A stretch of DNA of 15,132 nucleotides from Frankiaceae bacterium (GTDB taxonomy: Bacteria > Actinomycetota > Actinomycetes > JAVEEJ01): assembly GCA_030840515.1 (NCBI GenBank), contig JAVEEJ010000089.1, positions 1 to 15,132 on the forward strand, read 5' to 3'. Each line of letters starts with the position of its first letter. Position 1 is the first letter of the stretch. Of the stretch, positions 1-6,059 are shown one piece after another. The notes beneath the pieces are model-generated. The model saw only the letters and a program-made list of their open reading frames with translations. It was not told the origin of the DNA and did not search any database. The translations under genes and the position numbers were made by a program.

Positions 1-546
1 GACCGCGAGGTTCTCGGCCGTCTGACCCATCGCGATGTAGGCGTCCGGCAGCGCGCCGCCCTCGCGCGGGTCGGTCCACGGCTTCGCACCGCCGGCGGCC
101 GCCGCGTCGGTGCGCGCCTTCGCCGCGTCGAACAACTCGTTGCGGGTGTCCGGCAGCGAGTCGGAGTTGCCCTTCACGAACCGGCTCACCATCTCGACGC
201 CCGCGCTGATGAACACATCCCCCTCGCCGGCCTTGATCGCGTGCAGCGCCATGCGCGTGGTCTGCAGTGACGACGCGCAGTAACGGGTGACGGTGGTGCC
301 GGGCAGGTGGTCCATGCCCATCAGCACCGACACGATCCGGCCCATGTTGAACCCCTGCTCGCCGCCGGGCAGACCGCAGCCGAGCATGAGGTCCTCGACG
401 TCCTTCGGGTCGAGCTGCGGAACCTTGGCCAACGCCGCCTGCACGACTGTCGCCGCGAGGTCGTCGGGACGCAGGTCCTTGAGCGAGCCCTTGAAGGCGC
501 GGCCGATGGGGCTGCGGGCGGTGGCGACGATCACGGCCTCGGGCAT
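1..546 (-). CDS. Acetyl-CoA acyltransferase / thiolase, N-terminal part (truncated by window edge)
   Basis: This is the N-terminal 182 residues of a thiolase-family enzyme, which condenses or cleaves acyl-CoAs (acetyl-CoA acetyltransferase or beta-ketothiolase of beta-oxidation). Seen: an opening strand MPEAVIVATARSPIG typical of the family, the GCGLPGGEQGFN segment, and the nucleophile motif TRYCASS with the acyl-accepting Cys at residue 90. The later GHP and C-terminal CxG catalytic motifs lie outside the window. The ATG start is supported by a GAGGAG ribosome site at 552-557, 5 nt upstream. It lies on the same strand as, and downstream of, the SGNH hydrolase, with 107 bp between, so it may have its own promoter. 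From memory, mycobacteria have the same pair (fadA3 beside Rv1075c), so a FadA3-like role is likely. The choice between degradative and biosynthetic thiolase is not decidable here. The family call is secure. Confidence 0.93.
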   Translation of the reverse strand, partial: MPEAVIVATARSPIGRAFKGSLKDLRPDDLAATVVQAALAKVPQLDPKDVEDLMLGCGLPGGEQGFNMGRIVSVLMGMDHLPGTTVTRYCASSLQTTRMALHAIKAGEGDVFISAGVEMVSRFVKGNSDSLPDTRNELFDAAKARTDAAAAGGAKPWTDPREGGALPDAYIAMGQTAENLAV

Positions 547-653
547 GGGCACTCCTCGACTAGAACGGCGTTCGGTTTGAGCCTACAACCGTGAGTTGAT
601 CAAAGACCTGTGGTGGTTGTCCGGGCCTAACGGCGACCACAATCCCGGGATGA
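547..653. promoter_or_regulatory. Intergenic region upstream of the thiolase gene
   Basis: These 107 bp separate the end of the SGNH hydrolase from the thiolase start. On the minus strand there is a possible -10 hexamer TAGGCT at 580-585, about 33 bp before the thiolase ATG; no convincing -35 was found at a 16-18 bp distance. An 8-bp palindrome TTGATCAA lies at 596-603 and ATGATCAT at 650-657. An imperfect stem (613-621 with 632-640, 10-nt loop) pairs better as plus-strand RNA than as minus-strand RNA, so it is not convincing as a terminator for the hydrolase. A separate thiolase promoter is an inference. Confidence 0.3.
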
Positions 654-1694
654 TCATGGGTGGGGTGGGGGCGCGGGTGCGGGTACGGCGCCCTCCGGGT
701 GCCCCGCGTCGGACGGGAGTGCCGCGGAGGGCTGTGCAGGGGCGCGGCCGCGGCCGAGGCGCGGGATGCGGTGCTGGATCGCGGCGACGCGTCCCCGGCG
801 CGGGCCGGTGGTGACGGCTGCCACCTCGGTCCCGGGAGTCTCCGCCGCGGCGAGCGCCGCCTCGCCGAGCGGAAGCACCGCCTCGGCGGCGGCGGTCTGC
901 GGCTCGAGCTCGGGCCAGAGCCCGAGTGCGGCGCAGACCGAGGGCAGCAGTGCCGCCGAAGCCGCGGCATAACCCGCAGCCGACGGGTGGAACCGGTCGG
1001 GTCCGAACATGACTCGCGGCAGCGAGGCGAAGTCAGGGCCGAGCAGGTCACCGAGCGACACGGACCGGCCGCCTGCCTGGACGGTCGCAACGGTCTGCGC
1101 GGCCGCGAGCCGACGCGACCACCGGCGGGCGATCCAGCGGAGCGGCTGGGCGATCGGCTCGATGGTCCCGAGGTCAGGGCAGGTCCCGACCACGACCTGG
1201 ATGCCTTCCGCGCGCAACCGTTCCACGGCGGCACCCAGGTGCGCGACGGCGATCCGCGGACGCACCCGGTGGGTGACGTCGTTGGTCCCCACCATGATGA
1301 CGGCGATGTCGGGGCTATCCGGGAGCACCAGGTCGATCTGCGCGTCGAGGTCGCTCGAGCGCGCGCCCACCACGGCCACGTTGACCAGCCGCACCTCGGT
1401 CTCGGCAGCCTCCGCCAGCCCGGCCGCGAGGAGGACGCCCGGCGTCTCTGCGGCGCGGTGCACGCCGAGCCCAGCGGCGCTGGAGTCACCGAGCAGCGCC
1501 ATCACATAGCTGCGTTCCCCCGTGGGTCCCCAGGTGCCTGCGGCACGCGGCGGGTCGGCCTGCGGCTCGCCGATCGCCCGGCGCGCCAGCTTCGACTCGA
1601 TGAGGATGACGGCCACACCGAGCAGCCCCAGCCCGCCGAGGCTCCCTCCGCTGAGCGCTGCTCCGCGGACGACGCGACGGCGCCTTCGTCCCAT
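654..1694 (-). CDS. Exported SGNH/GDSL-family hydrolase (Rv1075c-like esterase)
   Basis: A 346-residue SGNH/GDSL hydrolase, a family of serine esterases and lipases acting on acyl esters. Seen: an Arg-rich start followed by a hydrophobic segment (residues about 11-32), so the enzyme is exported or membrane-anchored; block I LLGDSSAAG with nucleophile Ser71; block II Gly110 in VVGARSSD; block III VGTNDV with Asn138; and block V GPDRFHPSA with catalytic Asp233 and His236. All four SGNH blocks are therefore intact. The C-terminal 85 or so residues are Ala/Pro-rich and low complexity. The ATG start has GGAG 8 nt upstream (minus strand, 1703-1706). It is divergent from cbs across 41 bp and upstream of the thiolase. 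Mycobacterial Rv1075c, which as I recall is a GDSL-type esterase in the same neighbourhood, is the likely relative. The substrate is unknown. Confidence 0.92.
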   Translation of the reverse strand: MGRRRRRVVRGAALSGGSLGGLGLLGVAVILIESKLARRAIGEPQADPPRAAGTWGPTGERSYVMALLGDSSAAGLGVHRAAETPGVLLAAGLAEAAETEVRLVNVAVVGARSSDLDAQIDLVLPDSPDIAVIMVGTNDVTHRVRPRIAVAHLGAAVERLRAEGIQVVVGTCPDLGTIEPIAQPLRWIARRWSRRLAAAQTVATVQAGGRSVSLGDLLGPDFASLPRVMFGPDRFHPSAAGYAAASAALLPSVCAALGLWPELEPQTAAAEAVLPLGEAALAAAETPGTEVAAVTTGPRRGRVAAIQHRIPRLGRGRAPAQPSAALPSDAGHPEGAVPAPAPPPHP

Positions 1695-1704
1695 CAGCGC
1701 TGCT

Positions 1705-1716
1705 CCGGCATGCCGG
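1705..1716. repeat. 12-bp perfect palindrome in the divergent SGNH hydrolase-cbs promoter region
   Basis: CCGGCATGCCGG reads identically on both strands and sits inside the 41-bp gap between two divergent starts. Relative to the presumed leaderless cbs transcript start (1736) it spans about -31 to -20, just upstream of the -10 hexamer. It also touches the ribosome site of the SGNH hydrolase gene. The position would suit an operator or a shared dyad, but GC-rich DNA produces such palindromes by chance, and no known regulator site is recognised. Confidence 0.35.
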
Positions 1717-1722
1717 GCAATC

Positions 1723-1728
1723 TAGTCT
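1723..1728 (+). promoter_or_regulatory. Putative -10 element for a leaderless cbs transcript
   Basis: TAGTCT fits the actinobacterial -10 consensus TANNNT and ends exactly 7 nt before the GTG of cbs at 1736, so transcription would begin at the start codon. No Shine-Dalgarno sequence precedes the GTG, which agrees with leaderless translation. No clear -35 box is present. Confidence 0.55.
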
Positions 1729-1735
1729 CCACCTT

Positions 1736-3097
1736 GTGCAGGTCTACGACTCCCTCATCGACCTCGTCGGGCGGACGCCACTCGTGCGTCTGCACCACGT
1801 CACCGCGGGCATCGACGCCGACGTACTCGCCAAGGTCGAGTACTTCAACCCCGGCGGCTCGGTGAAGGACCGCATCGCGCTGCGCATGGTGCAGGACGCG
1901 GAGGCGTCCGGGCTCATCAAGCCGGGCGGCACCATCGTCGAGCCGACCTCGGGCAACACCGGAGTAGGGCTCGCGATCGTCGCGCAGGCGCGCGGCTACA
2001 AGTGCGTGTTCGTCTGCCCCGACAAGGTCGCGCAGGACAAAATCAACGTGATGCGCGCGTACGGCGCCGAGGTGGTCGTCTGCCCCACGGCCGTCGCCCC
2101 TGAGCACCCCGACAGCTACTACAACGTGAGCGACCGGCTGGTGCGCGAGATCGAAGGTGCGTGGAAGCCGGACCAGTACTCCAACCCGGCGAACCCGCGC
2201 TCGCACTACGAGACCACCGGCCCTGAGCTCTGGGAGCAGACCGAGGGTCGCATCACGCACTTCGTCGCCGGCGTCGGCACGGGCGGCACGATCAGCGGCA
2301 CCGGTCGCTACCTCAAGGAGGTCAGCGACGGGAAGGTGCAGGTGATCGGCGCCGACCCGGAGGGCTCGGTCTACTCCGGTGGCACCGGCCGTCCCTACCT
2401 CGTCGAGGGAGTAGGCGAGGACTTCTGGCCGACCGCCTACGACAAGACCGTGTGCGACCGCATCGTGGCGGTGTCCGACCGTGACTCCTTCGCCATGACA
2501 CGGCGGCTCGCGCGCGAGGAGGCGCTGCTCGTCGGGGGCTCGTGCGGAATGGCCGCCGAGGCCGCGTTGGTGGTCGCACGCGAGGCGCCGGCCGACTCCG
2601 TGGTCGTCGTACTCCTGCCCGACTCCGGTCGCGGCTACCTGTCGAAGATCTTCAACGACGAGTGGATGGCTGACTACGGCTTCCTGCAGTCCAGCGGGGA
2701 GACCGTCGGCGACGTCATGTCGCGCAAGGGCGGCGGAGTGCCCGAGTTCGTCCACGTGCACCCGAGCGAGACGGTGCGGGAGGCGATCGACATCCTGCGC
2801 GAGTACGGGGTCTCGCAGATGCCGGTCGTCAAGGAGGAGCCGCCCGTGATGGCGGCCGAGATCATCGGCTCGGTGGTCGAGCGCGACCTGCTCGACGACC
2901 TGTTCAACGGCCGCGCGGAGCTTCACGACCGGCTCGACCAGCACATGTCGGCCCCGCTGCCGCAGATCGGCACCGGTGAGCCGACCGCGGCTGCGCTGGC
3001 CGCACTGGAGAAGGCCGACGCCGCCGTGGTGCTCGACCACGGCAAGCCGGTCGGCGTCATCACACGCCAAGACCTCCTCGGCTACCTCGCCCGCTGA
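1736..3097 (+). CDS. cbs: Cystathionine beta-synthase
   Basis: A PLP enzyme of 453 residues condensing homocysteine with serine (or an activated serine) to cystathionine, the first step of reverse transsulfuration; cytosolic. Seen: a fold-type II core (residues 1-320) starting YDSLIDLVGRTPLVRL; the Schiff-base Lys44 in GGSVKDR; the substrate loop TSGNTG at 71-76; the PLP phosphate loop GVGTGGTISG at 179-188; and GGSCGM near 267. Two CBS domains follow, about 325-385 and 400-452, as in mycobacterial and eukaryotic enzymes and unlike plain cysteine synthases. There is no N-terminal haem-binding extension. The GTG start is chosen because the conserved N-terminus begins there and a -10 hexamer sits 7 nt upstream. 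The partner enzyme MetB is encoded 3 kb downstream. An O-phosphoserine- or O-acetylserine-dependent synthase is the alternative, but the CBS pair makes this call strong. Confidence 0.95.
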   Translation: MQVYDSLIDLVGRTPLVRLHHVTAGIDADVLAKVEYFNPGGSVKDRIALRMVQDAEASGLIKPGGTIVEPTSGNTGVGLAIVAQARGYKCVFVCPDKVAQDKINVMRAYGAEVVVCPTAVAPEHPDSYYNVSDRLVREIEGAWKPDQYSNPANPRSHYETTGPELWEQTEGRITHFVAGVGTGGTISGTGRYLKEVSDGKVQVIGADPEGSVYSGGTGRPYLVEGVGEDFWPTAYDKTVCDRIVAVSDRDSFAMTRRLAREEALLVGGSCGMAAEAALVVAREAPADSVVVVLLPDSGRGYLSKIFNDEWMADYGFLQSSGETVGDVMSRKGGGVPEFVHVHPSETVREAIDILREYGVSQMPVVKEEPPVMAAEIIGSVVERDLLDDLFNGRAELHDRLDQHMSAPLPQIGTGEPTAAALAALEKADAAVVLDHGKPVGVITRQDLLGYLAR

Positions 3098-3116
3098 CCG
3101 ACTGCCACCCTTCGCG

Positions 3117-3185
3117 CTTTGTGGCCAGTACGTTCGTTGGAACCGGACAATTCGGGCGCGATTCACAGCCCTACTGGCCACAAAG
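3117..3185. repeat. 14-bp perfect inverted repeat flanking a 41-bp core
   Basis: The left arm CTTTGTGGCCAGTA (3117-3130) and right arm TACTGGCCACAAAG (3172-3185) are exact reverse complements. They lie in the gap between cbs and the PNGase A gene. The core (3131-3171) has no coding signal; a weak promoter-like pair TTGGAA/GATTCA could be read in it. The loop is too long and lacks a U-tract for an intrinsic terminator. Possible roles are a paired operator, a small non-autonomous repeat element (no flanking target duplication is visible), or an RNA stem-loop in the leader. Confidence 0.75.
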
Positions 3186-3219
3186 TGGGCAGGGGAGCGG
3201 GCGAGTACGGCGAACAGCA

Positions 3220-4797
3220 GTGGGTGTGCGCCCACGACTGATCGCCCTGCTCGCCGCTGTGCTGACCCTGACCGGGTCGGCCTTGGCGGCGCAGGCCTCG
3301 GACCCGCCGGAGCAGCTGCTGCTCGACGGCCAGAGCCAGCAGCTGACGGCGACCCCCGCGCCCGACCTGCCTGCCGGCAAGCCGTGCACGAGCACGGTGA
3401 TCTCCCACGCCCGCTTCGGCGTCGACCCGCTGGGCTACGGCCACGCGGCCGTCGGTCGCTACACGCCGAGCTGCCGCGGTCCGTGGGGCGCCGTCACGAT
3501 GACCCTGACCGGTGCAGTGAAGGGCACCCAGTTCGACCGGATCGCCTACGTCTTCATCGGCCGGGCGGAGGTGCTGCGCACCTCGACCCCGGAGCCGCCC
3601 GCGACCTGGTCGGTGGTCAAGGACCTGTCGGCGTACTCGTCCCTGCTGGCGCGCCCTCAGCCCATCGCGATGCGGCTCGACAACGTCGTGAACGGCACCT
3701 ACACCGGCATCCCCGACATCACGGTGCAGCTGTCGTTCTACAAGCCTGACGCGAAGCACCCGGCGCTGTCGTCGCGGACCCAGGTGGTCGGGCTCGGCAA
3801 CGGCGGGCACGAGTACGGCGAACCCGCCTACCTCTCGACGCCAGGACAGGTCGACAGCCACAGCGTGCGATTTCCCGTCGACCTCACGCGGCTCCAGGCC
3901 GACGTCTTCACCTCCGGCCATGGCGGTTGCGAGGAGTTCTGGTGGGCCGGCGCCTGCAGTGACCGGCTCTACCGCGAGGTGCAGGTGCGAGTCGACGGAC
4001 GCCTGGCCGGCATCGCGCCGATCTACCCGGTGATCTTCACCGGCGGAGGCTCGCCTTACGCGTGGCGACCCATGCCGGCGATCCGCGCGCTCGACCTCCG
4101 CGCCTACCGGATGGACCTCACCCCGTTCGTCGGCATGCTCACCGACGGCCGCGCGCACTCCATCGGGGTGAAGGTCGCCGAATCGCGCAAGGATGACCCG
4201 AACGACGTCTGGATCACCAGCACGAACCTCATCGAGGAACGCGCCGGCGACGGCAGACGCACGACCGGCCGCACCACCGCCTACTTCGAGAACCCGCTCA
4301 ACGTCTCGGGCACCTCACTGGGTGGTGGTGCTGCAGCCGACCAGGGTGGCAGTCACCAGCTCGACATCACCGGCACGGTCACCCACGGAACCACGAAGAC
4401 CTGGCACACGGTTCAGGACGTGACGTTCCTCGGGTCCGGAGGTGTAGCGGCGGGCGTCGACACCTGGGTGTGGACGAGTACGGCGACCGCGAACGGCCGC
4501 GGACTTCGGGCGGCGTACAAGTACACGGTCGCGTCCGACCTGTTCACCACCGATCACCTCACGGACGAGCTGACGGTGGAGTCGGTCTCCGGGTCGGTAG
4601 TGACGCAGCGGTACCACTACCTCGACGAGATGCAGGCGCTGGCCACCTACATCGCGACCGGGTACGGCTCGCGCGAGCGGGTGCGCGTGCTGCAGGGCAC
4701 GACGTGCGTTTACGACCGCGAGCTCGACGCAGTGCACATGAACCTGGTCGCCGACCGACGGGGCGACTGCGGTGATCTGCCGACCGGCAAGCCCTGA
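3220..4797 (+). CDS. Secreted PNGase A-family protein (peptide-N4-glycosyl asparagine amidase A)
   Basis: A 525-residue protein of the PNGase A family (enzymes that release N-glycans from glycopeptides, best known in plants and fungi). Seen: a signal peptide (residues about 1-26, cleavage near AQA/SD); then the family core PWGAVTMTLTG, QFDRIAYVFIG, AEVLRTSTPEPP, KDLSAYSSLL, LDNVVNGTYTG (about 88-165); and a second block GGCEEFWWAGAC, VRVDGRLAG, PIYPVIFTGGGSPYAWRP, YRMDLTPFVGMLTDG (about 235-310). A beta-rich C-terminal region of about 200 residues is less conserved. The frame is open to 3121, but the upstream part would precede the signal peptide and cover the inverted repeat, so GTG 3220 (or GTG 3226) is preferred. 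No good ribosome site is seen at either. It converges with the NTF2-like gene after 11 bp. An extracellular deglycosylating role is inferred from the family. Confidence 0.85.
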   Translation: MGVRPRLIALLAAVLTLTGSALAAQASDPPEQLLLDGQSQQLTATPAPDLPAGKPCTSTVISHARFGVDPLGYGHAAVGRYTPSCRGPWGAVTMTLTGAVKGTQFDRIAYVFIGRAEVLRTSTPEPPATWSVVKDLSAYSSLLARPQPIAMRLDNVVNGTYTGIPDITVQLSFYKPDAKHPALSSRTQVVGLGNGGHEYGEPAYLSTPGQVDSHSVRFPVDLTRLQADVFTSGHGGCEEFWWAGACSDRLYREVQVRVDGRLAGIAPIYPVIFTGGGSPYAWRPMPAIRALDLRAYRMDLTPFVGMLTDGRAHSIGVKVAESRKDDPNDVWITSTNLIEERAGDGRRTTGRTTAYFENPLNVSGTSLGGGAAADQGGSHQLDITGTVTHGTTKTWHTVQDVTFLGSGGVAAGVDTWVWTSTATANGRGLRAAYKYTVASDLFTTDHLTDELTVESVSGSVVTQRYHYLDEMQALATYIATGYGSRERVRVLQGTTCVYDRELDAVHMNLVADRRGDCGDLPTGKP

Positions 4798-4808
4798 CCT
4801 GTGCCGCG

Positions 4809-5282
4809 TCAGCGGCCGGCGGACATGAACTGCTTGAGGCCGGCGCGGGCGGTGCCCTGCACCTTCTTCTGCAGCAGCGGCGTCCAGCCCATCAACAGGC
4901 CCGGTAGACCGAGCGCCTGCTTGGACCAGGCGTAGAAGCTGAAGACGTCGCGCTGTTCGACGATCAGGCCGGCGTCGTTGAAGCTGAACGTCGACCGCAC
5001 GTCGTTCACCACGGGGCGACCGGTCTGGGCGAACGTGTAGTGGGCGATCCAGCGCGCGGTGCCCGTCGGCCCGCTCGCGCTGTGCTCGACGAGCTCAAGC
5101 CGGAAGTCCTTCGCGCGCTCAGCGAGCATGCGCCACATCGCCGCGGGCTCCCCGTTGGCGAGTCCGACGAAGACGGGATCGGTGAAGGTCGCCTCTGGGG
5201 CGTAGCAACCCGCCATCGTGTCGCCGTCGCGCTCGGCGAAGGCGGTGTAGAGCCGCTGGATGGTCGCGTCGTTGTCAGCCAC
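4809..5282 (-). CDS. NTF2-like / SnoaL-like small protein
   Basis: A 157-residue protein with the look of the NTF2/SnoaL cone fold: an N-terminal helix ATIQRLYTAFAERD, then MAGCYAPEATFTDPVF, a central helix around MWRMLAERAKD, and antiparallel strands ending VNDVRSTFSFNDAGLIVEQRDVFSF. The family covers non-enzymatic ligand-binding proteins as well as cyclases, isomerases and hydrolases, so no reaction is assigned. No signal peptide or membrane segment is visible, so it is presumably cytosolic. The start is GTG 10 nt after the msrA stop on the same strand, with at best a weak ribosome site, so it is most likely the second gene of an msrA transcript. A downstream in-frame ATG exists but would remove the conserved first helix. 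It ends 11 bp from the convergent PNGase A gene, leaving no room for a separate terminator. Confidence 0.82.
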   Translation of the reverse strand: MADNDATIQRLYTAFAERDGDTMAGCYAPEATFTDPVFVGLANGEPAAMWRMLAERAKDFRLELVEHSASGPTGTARWIAHYTFAQTGRPVVNDVRSTFSFNDAGLIVEQRDVFSFYAWSKQALGLPGLLMGWTPLLQKKVQGTARAGLKQFMSAGR

Positions 5283-5292
5283 GACGCGGACG

Positions 5293-5985
5293 CTACGCCT
5301 TGGGGAGCTCGACCTTCGTCGGGACCTGCTCAGGTGTGTACGCGACCTGGCAGAAGCCGTGGTTGCAGTAGCCGCCGGGGTTCTTCGCCAGGTATTGCTG
5401 GTGGTAGTCCTCGGCGTAGTAGAACGGCCCCGCCGCGGCGGCCGGCTTGATCTCCGTCGCGATCGGCCGGAAGCCGGCCGCGGTCAGCGCCGCCTGGTAG
5501 CGCTCTTGGGAGGCCTGCGTCGCGGCAAGCTGCGCCGGCGTCGTGGGGTAGGCCGCCGAGCGGTACTGGGTCCCGATGTCGTTGCCCTGGCCACCGACCT
5601 GGGTCGGGTCGTGGTTCTCCCAGAACTCCTTGAGCAGCGTCTCGTAGCTCACGACCGCGGGGTCGTAGACCACCTGCACGGCCTCGGCGTGGCCGGTGCG
5701 CGTCGTACACGTCTCCTGGTACGTCGGGTTGGGAGTGAACCCACCCATGTAACCCGCGGCGGTCGACCACACGCCGTCGAGCTGCCAGAAGATCCGCTCC
5801 GCGCCCCAGAAGCAGCCCATCGCGAAGTAGGCCACCTCGAAGCCCTCCGGCCAGGGACCGACCAGCGGATGGCCGTTCACGAAGTGGGCGATCGGCACGG
5901 CGATCGGCTCGGGGCGGCCGGGCAGCGCGTCCTCCGGTCGGACCATCGCCGTCTTGCCGTGACCCAGTGCAGAGAACAGGGACAT
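5293..5985 (-). CDS. msrA: Peptide methionine sulfoxide reductase A
   Basis: A 230-residue enzyme reducing methionine-S-sulfoxide, free or in proteins, at thioredoxin's expense. Seen: the catalytic motif AMGCFWGAE with Cys58; NPTYQETC and TGHAEAV (residues 86-103); GNDIGTQYRS (135-143); YHQQYL; and a C-terminal GYCNHGFC with Cys207 and Cys212, in position to act as resolving cysteines. The N-terminal 45-50 residues before the core match the longer, E. coli-type MsrA. The ATG at 5985 is chosen because a perfect AGGAGGTG ribosome site (5993-6000) lies 8 nt upstream, a normal spacing. The frame stays open to 6021, but that start would lie upstream of the ribosome site. It is divergent from metB (74-bp gap) and upstream of the NTF2-like gene. 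No MsrB is in the window. Confidence 0.96.
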   Translation of the reverse strand: MSLFSALGHGKTAMVRPEDALPGRPEPIAVPIAHFVNGHPLVGPWPEGFEVAYFAMGCFWGAERIFWQLDGVWSTAAGYMGGFTPNPTYQETCTTRTGHAEAVQVVYDPAVVSYETLLKEFWENHDPTQVGGQGNDIGTQYRSAAYPTTPAQLAATQASQERYQAALTAAGFRPIATEIKPAAAAGPFYYAEDYHQQYLAKNPGGYCNHGFCQVAYTPEQVPTKVELPKA

Positions 5986-5992
5986 GGGGTGG

Positions 5993-6000
5993 CACCTCCT
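5993..6000 (-). promoter_or_regulatory. Strong ribosome binding site of msrA
   Basis: On the minus strand this reads AGGAGGTG, fully complementary to the 3' end of 16S rRNA, 7-8 nt before the ATG at 5985. It decides the msrA start against the longer frame from 6021. Confidence 0.85.
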
Positions 6001-6022
6001 GGTGTGCTCAACCAGCATCACC
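6001..6022. repeat. Hairpin-forming dyad abutting the msrA ribosome site
   Basis: GGTGTGCT (6001-6008) pairs with AGCA plus CACC (6014-6022), giving an 8-bp stem with a single bulged base (6018) and a 5-nt loop. In the msrA leader the stem ends directly at the AGGAGGTG ribosome site. It could be an RNA element affecting access to the site, or a DNA dyad between the msrA and metB promoters. Function is not shown. Confidence 0.45.
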
Positions 6023-6046
6023 CCTCAGGCGTTCCCGCGCCCGCCG

Positions 6047-6052
6047 TAGGCT
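6047..6052 (+). promoter_or_regulatory. Putative -10 element for a leaderless metB transcript
   Basis: TAGGCT matches TANNNT and ends 7 nt before the metB ATG at 6060, the same geometry as at cbs. No Shine-Dalgarno sequence is placed correctly for the ATG (GGCAGG lies too close), which supports leaderless expression. The -35 region is weak. Confidence 0.55.
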
Positions 6053-6059
6053 GGCAGGC

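Noticed and set aside
613..640. Stem-loop in the SGNH-thiolase gap as a terminator
   Set aside because: It pairs fully only as plus-strand RNA with wobble pairs, while the genes are on the minus strand, and there is no U-tract.
560..1865. Long open frames overlapping the SGNH hydrolase (560-1489 minus, 660-1865 plus)
   Set aside because: Arg/Pro/Ser-rich shadow translations typical of high-GC DNA. The SGNH frame carries all four catalytic blocks.
3113..3189. Insertion-sequence remnant around the 14-bp inverted repeat
   Set aside because: No target-site duplication and no transposase fragment are visible, so only the repeat itself is reported.
3121..3219. N-terminal extension of the PNGase A protein from GTG 3121
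   Set aside because: It would place 33 hydrophilic residues ahead of a clear signal peptide and translate the inverted repeat.
1694..3235. A 513-codon open frame antisense to cbs
   Set aside because: Its codon pattern is the mirror of the cbs third-position GC bias. It has no recognisable domain, and cbs itself is unmistakable.
4798..4830. Short CCGC-GTCA-GCGG stem between the convergent PNGase A and NTF2-like genes as a terminator
   Set aside because: Only a 4-bp stem, with no U-tract, and expected by chance in such GC-rich sequence.
5986..6021. Longer msrA start at 6021
   Set aside because: It lies upstream of the perfect AGGAGGTG site, which is spaced correctly only for ATG 5985.
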